From Candidatus Anaerostipes excrementavium (lineage in GTDB: Bacteria; Bacillota; Clostridia; Lachnospirales; Lachnospiraceae): 64,000 bases of DNA. The notes under the pieces are model-generated. The model was not told the origin of the DNA and did no database searches. It worked only from the letters and a program-made list of their open reading frames with translations. Position 1 is the first letter of the stretch. Each line of letters starts with the position of its first letter. A program made the position numbers and the translations under genes. The stretch is from positions 1 to 64,000 of the forward strand of contig DXEM01000034.1 of assembly GCA_019114985.1 (NCBI GenBank). The letters run 5' to 3'. Positions 16,893 through 25,183 of the stretch are shown here, piece by piece.

Positions 16893-18358
16893 AATATAAG
16901 TTAGCTGGGTTCATAGCAATGCTCTGTATGGCCGGTGTGATATTCGGGCTTTCCCAGGCAGAAAAGGAACAGCCGAATGTGCGGGTGCATCAGCATCTTC
17001 AGGATATTCCTGAGAAATGTGACTGTGATAATTCTCAGCTGTGTACCCATCTTCCCCTTGTTGTTATTGAGACAGGCGGGGAGGATATCCCCGGCGCAAT
17101 CGTGGGTTCTAATGCGCAGAACGCTGATGACAGCGTACAGCAGTATACGACTGCAGCAGACGGTTCTGAGATGCTCTCTGTGAAGGTGAGCGTTATGGAT
17201 GATCCGGATAAGAGACATCATCCGGACGATGATCCCGACGTGGAGTCTTCCGCCCTGATTCGTATCAGAGGGAATTCATCCAGACGATTTGACAAGAAGA
17301 ATTATCTTCTGCGGTTCACGGACAAAAAAGGTGATTATCAGGAAGAAGAAATCATGGGCATGGATGCCCATTATGAGTGGGCGCTTCATGGCCCTTACCT
17401 TGACAAAAGTCTTATCAGAAATTATATGTGGTACAACATTGCGGGAGAGATTATGGACTATTCTCCCAATGTACGCTTTTGTGAAGTAATACTGAATGGA
17501 AAATATATAGGGCTGTATTTGATGACAGAGACGATTACGAATGGGGAAGACAGCCGCTTGAATATTTCGGAGCCTGTGGAGGATACGACAGAGACCGGTT
17601 ATCTGCTGCGTTTGGACAGATACTCTGAGGATCAGCTGCGGAATCTTGATAATTTTACGGCGTATACGTTCAGAAATAATAATCAGCTGGAAATCCGTTA
17701 TCCAAGAAGCGGGGCGCTGACACCGGAAATGCAGAGAGCAATCGAACAGGAGTTTTCGGATTTTGAGAAAGCGCTGTATTCGTTTGATTATGATACCGAT
17801 GATTATGGGTATTGGCATTATATTGATACCGGCTCGTTCGTAGATTATTGGATCATGAATGAGTTTACCTCCAATACCGATGCAGGAAGGTATTCCACCT
17901 ATCTCTACAAAGATATTGGGGGACGATATAAAACTGTCATATGGGATTTTAATTCCGCATGTGATAATTATCAGGCAAGTGAGACGAGTCCTTATACATT
18001 CCATATGCAGGAAGAAGTATGGTACTATATGCTGATGAAAGAAGAAGACTTTACGGAACGAATCATTGACCGTTACCGGGAACTTCGGAAAACGTATTTG
18101 AGCGACGAATATTTGGAGAATTATATAGATGAGACGCTGGAGTATCTGGGAGACGCCATAGACCGCAATTTCTCTGTATGGGGCTATACATTTGATCTGC
18201 CTTTGCTGAGACCGGAGAACAGGAACATCGAAAGTCATGAGGAAGCTGTCAAACAGCTGAAGAAATACATAAAGACCAGGGGAAAATGGATGGATGAGAA
18301 TATTGAGTCGATCAAACAGTACAGCCATGCTTCTAAAAATAAGAGATATAATCATTAA
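16880..18358 (+). CDS. CotH kinase family protein
   Basis: This 492-residue protein begins with a membrane anchor (about 6-24) and then the CotH atypical kinase fold: IRIRGNSSRRFDKKNY, EWALHGPYLDKSLIRNY, GLYLMTETI and the metal-binding WDFN motif (about residue 354). The known founder, spore-coat CotH, phosphorylates serines of coat proteins. Membrane-tethered homologues occur in surface polysaccharide clusters with VTC and DUF4956 genes. Two GTG starts (16880, 16889) are possible, and the best ribosome binding site serves an overlapping 14-codon frame instead. It lies in the c-di-GMP-controlled operon. The substrate is unknown and is probably outside the membrane. Confidence 0.88.
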   Translation: MDEVKYKLAGFIAMLCMAGVIFGLSQAEKEQPNVRVHQHLQDIPEKCDCDNSQLCTHLPLVVIETGGEDIPGAIVGSNAQNADDSVQQYTTAADGSEMLSVKVSVMDDPDKRHHPDDDPDVESSALIRIRGNSSRRFDKKNYLLRFTDKKGDYQEEEIMGMDAHYEWALHGPYLDKSLIRNYMWYNIAGEIMDYSPNVRFCEVILNGKYIGLYLMTETITNGEDSRLNISEPVEDTTETGYLLRLDRYSEDQLRNLDNFTAYTFRNNNQLEIRYPRSGALTPEMQRAIEQEFSDFEKALYSFDYDTDDYGYWHYIDTGSFVDYWIMNEFTSNTDAGRYSTYLYKDIGGRYKTVIWDFNSACDNYQASETSPYTFHMQEEVWYYMLMKEEDFTERIIDRYRELRKTYLSDEYLENYIDETLEYLGDAIDRNFSVWGYTFDLPLLRPENRNIESHEEAVKQLKKYIKTRGKWMDENIESIKQYSHASKNKRYNH

Positions 18359-18397
18359 AAATGATCTGCAGTAACAGTTTATCGGAAAGGAGGATGT

Positions 18398-20791
18398 ATG
18401 AAAAAATTTATCATTGCGGCAGCTGCAGTTATACTTGCAATTTTTATCTGGCATACGGCGTATTATCGGTTCGGAATTTACATCGATCTGCATCCGAATG
18501 ATCCGGTAGAGTCGCAGATGACCGTGGAAGGCAAGGATATATATATTGAAAAGAATGGGAAAAAAGAACCCTTTGAGATGAGGGGAGTGGATTTGGGAAG
18601 CGGAATGCCCGGAGAGTGGTCAACGGATTATGCCATAGACAAAAAGACGTATTTGCGTTGGTTTAAGCAGATCCAGGAGATGGGAGCAAATACGATTCGT
18701 GTGTATACGCTTCTTGGAGATGACTTTTACAATGCATTTTATGAGTATAATAAAGATCGGAAGGAACCGCTTTATCTCGTTCAGGGAGTTTGGGTCAACG
18801 ACTATATTCAGTATTCCCACAGGGATGCCTATGACGATGAGTTTCGGCAGACCTTTATGGATGACTGCCGTATGCTGGTTGATGTGCTTCATGGAAACAG
18901 GATTGTCTCACTTGGATATGGGGTCGGTTCAGGAAGCTACAGAAAAGACGTTTCCAAGTGGGTCATAGGATATATTCTGGGGGTTGAATGGGAAGATGTC
19001 ACCGTAGAGTATACAAATAAAAAATACCCAAAGCGTTCCAAATATAAAGGGAAATATCTTTACACATCATCAGAGGCGAACCCTTTTGAAGCGATGCTTT
19101 GTGAGGTGGGTGATAAACTGCTGGAATACGAGAGCAAAAGATATAAGGAACAGAAACTGATTGCGTTTTCAAACTGGCCGGATACAGATCCGTTTGTTTA
19201 TCCGGGACTTATCACTCAGTATTTCCAGAAATGCGCACAGGTGAATGCGGAACATATCAAGACGACAGACGCGCTGCTGTCCGGGCAGTTCGCATCTTAT
19301 CATGTATATCCGTATCATGCCGGTTATCTGGAATATATCGAATATGCAAAAGATCTTCTCGCAGAGGGAATGACGGATAAAGAGCTGGGAGATTATATTA
19401 GGAAGCAGCTTGAAAGAACGGGAAGATTGGCTTCCATGACAAAAGAAGAGATTGCAGCGGTCATCGAGAGTGAGAAAGAGGAAATTATAACTCGTCGCGA
19501 GGCAGTTAATCGGATTGAAAAAAGAAATGCAGAAAAAAATGCGCCGGATATTTTAGACTATCTGGATGGGAATTATAAGGATCCGGACGGAGAGCGCAAT
19601 ACTTATTATACCTATTTGAGGGTGCTCAATGAATATCATACGATGCCTGTCGTTATCTCAGAATTCGGGCTTCCATCATCCAGAGGAATGTCCCAGGATG
19701 ATTTATCCATGGACCGCCATCAAGGGCATTTGACAGAGGATGAACAGGCGGAGGGTCTGGTCGAGTGCTGGAAGGATATTAAGGATGCAGGCTGTCAGGG
19801 CGGATTTGTATTCTCATGGCAGGACGAATGGTATAAGCGCACATGGAACACCATGCACGCAGTGGATCTGGACAATAGCGTATATTGGAGTGATTATCAG
19901 ACCAGCGAGCAGTTCTTCGGGCTTTTGACTTTCGATCCCGGCGAAAAGAAAAGTGTCTGTTATGTAGACGGGGATATTTCAGAATGGAAGAAAAAAGATA
20001 TGGTCACAAAGACCGAGGATATGTCTGTTTCTGTGAAATATGATGAGAAATTCCTCTATCTATTGATACATAAAAAAGATTTTGATAAAGAAAAAGACTT
20101 ATTGTACGTTCCTTTTGACATCACCCCAAAGAGCGGAAGCACTTATTGCCAGGCGCCGGAAGTAACCTTTGACCGTGCGGCAGATTTTCTGATGGTTTTG
20201 GACGGCCAAGGAAACAGCAGAGTGCTTGCGCAGGAAAGGTATAATGTACTCCATGCGATGTATTCTCATGAGACAGAGGGAGAAGACGCCTTCTTAGATC
20301 CGGTGGAGAAAGATTCCCCGGTCTTTAATCCGATTCATTTGGTTTTGCAGACAGCGACCGTTTTTACGACGAAAGATTTTGCAGCCGTTTCGGATACCTA
20401 TGAGACGGGAAAACTTCGGCAGGGCAATGCAAATCCTGAGGATGAAGATTTTGATTCTTTGGCAGATTATATGATAAATGGAGATTATGTGGAAGTACGT
20501 CTGCCGTGGCAGCTCCTGAACTTTTCCAATCCTTCTGAGATGCAGGTACACGATGATTATTACGAATGCTACGGCGTGGAAAACCTGTCCATTGATGAAA
20601 TATATATCGGCGTTGGAGCAAGTGACTCAGGAGAGAAACGCATTTCGATGAAAGCAGTGGAACTTGAGGGCTGGGGAGAGAAAGTGACATATCACGAGAG
20701 ACTGAAAAAATCTTATTACGCCCTGCAGGAACTTTGGACGAAAGAGACAGATGATACAGCGGAAGGCGGGGATGCAAATGTCGGGAAGTGA
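18398..20791 (+). CDS. Membrane-anchored glycoside hydrolase-like protein with C-terminal CBM9-like domain
   Basis: This 797-residue protein starts with a hydrophobic signal anchor (about 3-20). A TIM-barrel glycoside hydrolase-like region of the clan GH-A kind spans about 45-510. It contains MRGVDLGSGMPGEW, GANTIRVYTLL and a strand-7 acid in VVISEFGLPSS, the usual nucleophile position. After about residue 520 a beta-rich domain with VDGDISEW resembles CBM9-type carbohydrate-binding modules. It likely trims or releases the polymer made by the GT2 synthase of the same operon, as cellulases do in cellulose operons; that is inference. It starts after GGAGG, 40 bases behind CotH, and its end overlaps the next gene. 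Confidence 0.75.
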   Translation: MKKFIIAAAAVILAIFIWHTAYYRFGIYIDLHPNDPVESQMTVEGKDIYIEKNGKKEPFEMRGVDLGSGMPGEWSTDYAIDKKTYLRWFKQIQEMGANTIRVYTLLGDDFYNAFYEYNKDRKEPLYLVQGVWVNDYIQYSHRDAYDDEFRQTFMDDCRMLVDVLHGNRIVSLGYGVGSGSYRKDVSKWVIGYILGVEWEDVTVEYTNKKYPKRSKYKGKYLYTSSEANPFEAMLCEVGDKLLEYESKRYKEQKLIAFSNWPDTDPFVYPGLITQYFQKCAQVNAEHIKTTDALLSGQFASYHVYPYHAGYLEYIEYAKDLLAEGMTDKELGDYIRKQLERTGRLASMTKEEIAAVIESEKEEIITRREAVNRIEKRNAEKNAPDILDYLDGNYKDPDGERNTYYTYLRVLNEYHTMPVVISEFGLPSSRGMSQDDLSMDRHQGHLTEDEQAEGLVECWKDIKDAGCQGGFVFSWQDEWYKRTWNTMHAVDLDNSVYWSDYQTSEQFFGLLTFDPGEKKSVCYVDGDISEWKKKDMVTKTEDMSVSVKYDEKFLYLLIHKKDFDKEKDLLYVPFDITPKSGSTYCQAPEVTFDRAADFLMVLDGQGNSRVLAQERYNVLHAMYSHETEGEDAFLDPVEKDSPVFNPIHLVLQTATVFTTKDFAAVSDTYETGKLRQGNANPEDEDFDSLADYMINGDYVEVRLPWQLLNFSNPSEMQVHDDYYECYGVENLSIDEIYIGVGASDSGEKRISMKAVELEGWGEKVTYHERLKKSYYALQELWTKETDDTAEGGDANVGK

Positions 20792-21923
20792 AGTCCTCAT
20801 CTATGCATACGGTGCAGTATGTCTAAGCATGATCATGTTCAATATTATTTATAACATTGTGCTTAGGAAGAAAGAACCGGAAACAACGATGAAAGCACAG
20901 AAAATAAAAGAAGCTCTGCTGAAAGAATATTCTGCTGATTCAGATACGGGTACAACGGAATGGGAGACTTCGAGGGTACAGGCGTTTTTAAAAGAAGAGG
21001 ATTTGGAGCTGGGCAAGTCAGAAGATCTGCTCACATTTTCCGAGGCGGTTTCCCTGCTTGCTGAAGAAGGTTTGGAAGAGGCTGCGGAGGGAATGATCAG
21101 AGGATTACAGCCGCTTTTTCCTGCTCTTTCAGAAGACTATCTCAAAAAAGACAAGATGCAGACTGCTTATTTTGCGGTGTTCCTTGAAAAATTCAGGCGC
21201 AGGTCAGAGTACGACAGCGCGCTTCTGGAAAGTCTTTTAAAGTATGCAGTCCAGGAAAACATGTATTGCCGTATCAATGCGCTGGATGCTTTATATGCTT
21301 TCGGGAACGCGGAATATGTGGTGAAAGCAGTAGAAAAGCAAGATAAGATGGATGCTTTTCTTCATGAAAAAGTGCTGACAGAAGGACTGTTAAGTTTTTC
21401 CGGAGATCACAGAGAGCTGATAAAAGAATTGATACGGCGCTTTGAAGAATTCAAGGTGAAAACCAAGCTTGCGATTTTAAATTATATTCGTTTCAAGTCA
21501 GAAGACTGCAAAGAGTTTATGTATAAAATAATGACGGATAAGGAGGAAGATCGAGAGCTAAGATTTGCTGCGGTAAGATACTTCGGAAGATATCCATGGG
21601 AGCAGGCGCGTAAGGTACTTATTGAATTTGCCTCAGATAAAGAAGAGCTTCATTGGGAATATGCTGCGGTGGCAGCTGCGGCGCTGAAAGATTATAGAGG
21701 AGATGACGTACTGTCTGCGCTTAAAACCGCTTTATACAGTTCCAACTGGTATGTGCGCTATAATGCAGCGGTAAGCCTTGAGGCAGCTGGAATGTCCTAT
21801 AACCGCCTGATTGATGTAATGGCAGGAAATGACCGCTATGCCAGAGAGATGATGGAATATCGTCTTGAAGAACGGAAACTTGTGAAAGAACGAGAACTTC
21901 AGAAAGAGGGGAAAAGCGAATGA
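20772..21923 (+). CDS. Membrane-anchored HEAT-repeat-like protein
   Basis: This 383-residue protein has one N-terminal membrane helix (VLIYAYGAVCLSMIMFNIIY) and then helical repeats, clearest in the C-terminal half (RFAAVRYFGRYPWEQAR, WEYAAVAAAALKDY, WYVRYNAAVSLEAAG). The repeats resemble HEAT/PBS-lyase repeats used as scaffolds. ATG 20772 lies five bases after GGAAGG; ATG 20751 and 20778 are alternatives. It overlaps the hydrolase gene by 20 bases and the synthase gene by four (ATGA), so it is tightly coupled to the GT2. A scaffold or regulatory subunit for the synthase is inferred from this position. Confidence 0.75.
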   Translation: MQMSGSEVLIYAYGAVCLSMIMFNIIYNIVLRKKEPETTMKAQKIKEALLKEYSADSDTGTTEWETSRVQAFLKEEDLELGKSEDLLTFSEAVSLLAEEGLEEAAEGMIRGLQPLFPALSEDYLKKDKMQTAYFAVFLEKFRRRSEYDSALLESLLKYAVQENMYCRINALDALYAFGNAEYVVKAVEKQDKMDAFLHEKVLTEGLLSFSGDHRELIKELIRRFEEFKVKTKLAILNYIRFKSEDCKEFMYKIMTDKEEDRELRFAAVRYFGRYPWEQARKVLIEFASDKEELHWEYAAVAAAALKDYRGDDVLSALKTALYSSNWYVRYNAAVSLEAAGMSYNRLIDVMAGNDRYAREMMEYRLEERKLVKERELQKEGKSE

Positions 21924-23323
21924 AAGATATATATCAGGTGATTTTTCAATATATTGGAATTTTCTTTACTCTTTACCTCGTCGGCTATACGAGTTTTCTT
22001 ATGCTGTCTGTGACGGTAGGAAGTTCGGAGCTATGGGATATAAAGCGCAGAGGAAAGCTAAAGAATGAGCTGAAAAAGGACTACTTTGTTCCGGTAACGA
22101 TCATAGTCCCGGCACATAATGAAAGTGTGACAATTCAAGCAACGATTCGGTCGCTTTTGGCATTAAAATATAAGCTTTATGAAATTATCGTTGTGGATGA
22201 CGGCTCCACCGATGCGACTGCCGATGTAATGGCAAGGGCATTTTCCATGAAACAGATTGTAAGACCGATCCAAAGACAGCTGAAATGTCAGCCCGCAGAG
22301 GCAGTATTTGAAACCAGAGCATATAAAGTGCCGATTACACTGATAAGAAAGAAAAACGGAGGGAAAGCAGATGCCCTCAATATGGGAATCAATGCAGCTC
22401 GATATCCATATTTTATATGTATGGATGCAGATTCCGTCCTGCAGAAGGATTCTTTGGAAAAAATTGTTCGTCCGATTCTGGAGGATGACCATGTCGTTGC
22501 GGTAGGAGGAACGGTTCGTCCATGCAATGGAGCGCAGATCAAAGAGGGCAGGGTGGTAAAATATAGGATGCCGAATAAGCTGCTGGCATGTATGCAGGTT
22601 CTTGAATATGACCGCTCTTTTCTCGCATCACGTATTCTGTTCGATAAGTTCAACGGGAGCATTATTATTTCCGGTGCCTTCGGACTGTTCCAGAAAAAGT
22701 TGGTAATCAACACAGGCGGTTATGATGCAGGGAGTCTTGGAGAGGACATGGAACTTGTTGTAAAAATGCATGTATATTGCCGGGAGAATCGTATCCCGTA
22801 TCGGATTCGATATGCCACGGACGCAGTTTGCTGGACACAGGTGCCGGAGAATTTTCATGATCTTGCAAAACAGCGCAGACGATGGCATATTGGTCTGTTC
22901 CAGAGCATGATGGAGTTTAAGCGGATTTTTCTGAACCCTAAGTATGGGGTAGTAAGTTTCGTATCGTATATGTATTTTCTGTTTTATGAGCTTTTATCAC
23001 CATATATAGAAATATTCGGAATCATATCCATATTCTTTGCGTTTTATGTAGATCTGATTAATGTGCCGTTCATGGCGTTATTTTTCCTCATTTATGCCGT
23101 ATATTCGGCAGTATTGTCATTGACCGCATTTTTCTCACGGGTACATACGGCAGATTTGAAACTGTCTTTTTCGGATATGGCAAAAGCGGTTGGGCTGTGT
23201 TTCTTTGAGGTGTCCTGCCTGCGTTTTGCGCTGGCCTGGGTACGCGGAAGTGCACTGATTGGATATCATAAGAAAAAAGACCAATGGGGAAAAATTGAGA
23301 GAAAGAGAATACACTTTGATTAG
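21920..23323 (+). CDS. Processive family 2 glycosyltransferase (polysaccharide synthase)
   Basis: This 467-residue protein is a membrane GT2 of the cellulose/hyaluronan/PNAG synthase kind. One N-terminal helix precedes the GT-A domain, with VTIIVPAHNE, VVDDGSTD, GGKADALN, MDADS and SLGEDMELV (acidic catalytic region). The processivity motif QRRRWHIG follows, then about four membrane helices in the C-terminal 150 residues. No PilZ domain is present, so c-di-GMP control would act through the riboswitch rather than by direct binding. It overlaps the preceding gene by ATGA. It is the core enzyme of this operon; the sugar cannot be read from the sequence. Confidence 0.92.
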   Translation: MKDIYQVIFQYIGIFFTLYLVGYTSFLMLSVTVGSSELWDIKRRGKLKNELKKDYFVPVTIIVPAHNESVTIQATIRSLLALKYKLYEIIVVDDGSTDATADVMARAFSMKQIVRPIQRQLKCQPAEAVFETRAYKVPITLIRKKNGGKADALNMGINAARYPYFICMDADSVLQKDSLEKIVRPILEDDHVVAVGGTVRPCNGAQIKEGRVVKYRMPNKLLACMQVLEYDRSFLASRILFDKFNGSIIISGAFGLFQKKLVINTGGYDAGSLGEDMELVVKMHVYCRENRIPYRIRYATDAVCWTQVPENFHDLAKQRRRWHIGLFQSMMEFKRIFLNPKYGVVSFVSYMYFLFYELLSPYIEIFGIISIFFAFYVDLINVPFMALFFLIYAVYSAVLSLTAFFSRVHTADLKLSFSDMAKAVGLCFFEVSCLRFALAWVRGSALIGYHKKKDQWGKIERKRIHFD

Positions 23324-23347
23324 ACATAGAGAGAGGAGGCAGATGCG

Positions 23348-25159
23348 GTGGCGGAAAGTACGATCTATGTGTCCGGGAATCCGGATCTTTACCCGCTGGA
23401 GTATTATGATAGTGCGGATAAGGAATTTGAAGGTGCAATACCGGAAATACTGAAAGATTTCGGTAAAAAGAATGGGTATAAAATTAAATATTATGAGGCT
23501 GATGGAAAAGATCACAGGGAACAGCATTTTAAGAATACACAGACCGATATGATTTCCGGCATAGGAGAGGGCTTCCGGCCGGATGGACCGTCCATTACGA
23601 TGTTTGAAACAGAACAGGGCGGCAAAACTATTTCATACAGTGTTGCATTTACAGATTCCGCACCGGAAGAATTCCGGGAAGATTTGAGCCAATATATGGA
23701 AGGCGTCTCTGAGAGTGAAAAAACAGGGGTTCTGATGGCAGTGACAAGTGAGGAGAGAGAGACAAGACCTGTGGATAAAAGCGTGATTGGAATCTTGGCC
23801 GGCCTTTTTGCTGCAGCGTGCATCCTTTTCATTCTGCTCTTCCGTTCTCGCAGGAAAGCTCGCCAGACAGAACAGAAACTGAGACATGATCGTGTGACGG
23901 GCCTTGAAAAGAGAGAACATCTGGAAAAATACTTCAGTCAGTTTGTCAACGATTTTAACAGAATCATGTATTCTGTGAATTATTTCTACATTGATACGGA
24001 GCGTCTGGCGAGACTTGCCGGACAGAAAGAAGCTGAGGAAGCGATGCGGTATGCGGGTACTGTTTTACAGGAATATGTGGGGGATCAGGATATTCTTGCG
24101 CAGGTTTCTCCGGATGGAATTGTTTTGTTGAAACTTACCGGAAAGGACAGAGAGAGCGGCGCATGGCTTCACATAGCAGTGGAAAAGATACAGGCCTATT
24201 CCGAACAGTCTGAAAAGCCGCACAGCATCCGGGCATGGGCAGGAGTCTATCCGCTTAGACAGTCGGACAGAAGCCTGGAGTCGATTATTGAAAATGCAAG
24301 GATGACTGCCCGCATGGCAAGCCAGGATAATGTTGACTTGCTCGTTTGTTCGGATGATATGCTTGTCCGTTTCCAGGAAGAAAAGCTGATTGAGGGCGAT
24401 ATAGAGCGAGCTTTTGCCGAAGGCGAGTTCCAAATGTTTGTGCAGTTCTATGTGGAGACGCAGAGCGAAAAGGTTTGCGGAGCAGAAGCATTGACAAGAT
24501 GGAAGCATCCGGGAAAAGGACTGCTGGCTCCGGGAGCATTTATGTATATTTTGGAACGTACTGGTTATATCAGCAAATTGGATTATCTGATGCTGGAGCA
24601 TGCCTGCGCCTTTCTGGAGAGGAATTTCGGAAAAGAAGACAAAGGATTCTTTCTGTCATGCAATTTTTCAAGAACCAGTTTTACGGCGCCTGATTTTGCG
24701 GATCAGTGCAAAGCAATCATTGATCGATATGAATTTAATAAAGATCTCCTAACCTTTGAACTGATAGAGAGCCCGGATCCGGGAGATGCAGAGCAAATTA
24801 AGAAGAACGCAGAGCAGATGAAAGAATATGGGATTCGGCTCGCCTTAGATGATTTCGGTGAAGGTTTTACTTCTTTTAAAGACTTGCTGAACTATCCAAT
24901 CGATGTCGTGAAGCTGGATAAAAGCCTAACGGACAGCATTACAGGGGAAAAAGGAAAGAAGATCATACAAGCGCTGATTGGTGCATGGCATGAGACATCT
25001 GTAAAATGCCTGGCAGAAGGCGTAGAGGATGAGAAAATACTCAAAATTCTCAAGGAGATGTCCTGTGATGTGGTGCAGGGATATATGTTCTATTATCCAT
25101 TGCCGGAACGGGAGGCAGAGAGAATCTTGTCTGATATGAGAAAAGGACATGAAATTTAA
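23348..25159 (+). CDS. EAL phosphodiesterase with shortened sensor domain
   Basis: This 603-residue protein has an N-terminal region like a solute-binding (SBP3) sensor but only about 120 residues long, one membrane helix (about 140-160), a degenerate GGDEF domain and a C-terminal EAL domain. The EAL residues look complete: GAEALTRW, CNFSR, FELIES, LDDFGEG, VKLDKS, LAEGVE and VQGY. No signal peptide is visible although the sensor should be outside, and an in-frame stop lies just before GTG 23348. The strong GAGAGGAGG site is better spaced for ATG 23343 in another frame. A deletion may have removed the signal peptide and part of the sensor. It sits in the riboswitch operon and could lower c-di-GMP as feedback. 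Confidence 0.85.
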   Translation: MAESTIYVSGNPDLYPLEYYDSADKEFEGAIPEILKDFGKKNGYKIKYYEADGKDHREQHFKNTQTDMISGIGEGFRPDGPSITMFETEQGGKTISYSVAFTDSAPEEFREDLSQYMEGVSESEKTGVLMAVTSEERETRPVDKSVIGILAGLFAAACILFILLFRSRRKARQTEQKLRHDRVTGLEKREHLEKYFSQFVNDFNRIMYSVNYFYIDTERLARLAGQKEAEEAMRYAGTVLQEYVGDQDILAQVSPDGIVLLKLTGKDRESGAWLHIAVEKIQAYSEQSEKPHSIRAWAGVYPLRQSDRSLESIIENARMTARMASQDNVDLLVCSDDMLVRFQEEKLIEGDIERAFAEGEFQMFVQFYVETQSEKVCGAEALTRWKHPGKGLLAPGAFMYILERTGYISKLDYLMLEHACAFLERNFGKEDKGFFLSCNFSRTSFTAPDFADQCKAIIDRYEFNKDLLTFELIESPDPGDAEQIKKNAEQMKEYGIRLALDDFGEGFTSFKDLLNYPIDVVKLDKSLTDSITGEKGKKIIQALIGAWHETSVKCLAEGVEDEKILKILKEMSCDVVQGYMFYYPLPEREAERILSDMRKGHEI

Positions 25160-25183
25160 TTAAAATCAGGGGGCATAAAAGGC

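Noticed and set aside
17276-18493. 405-codon open frame on the minus strand across the CotH gene
   Set aside because: It is antisense to a gene with clear CotH motifs, its translation shows no domain, and it has no ribosome binding site.
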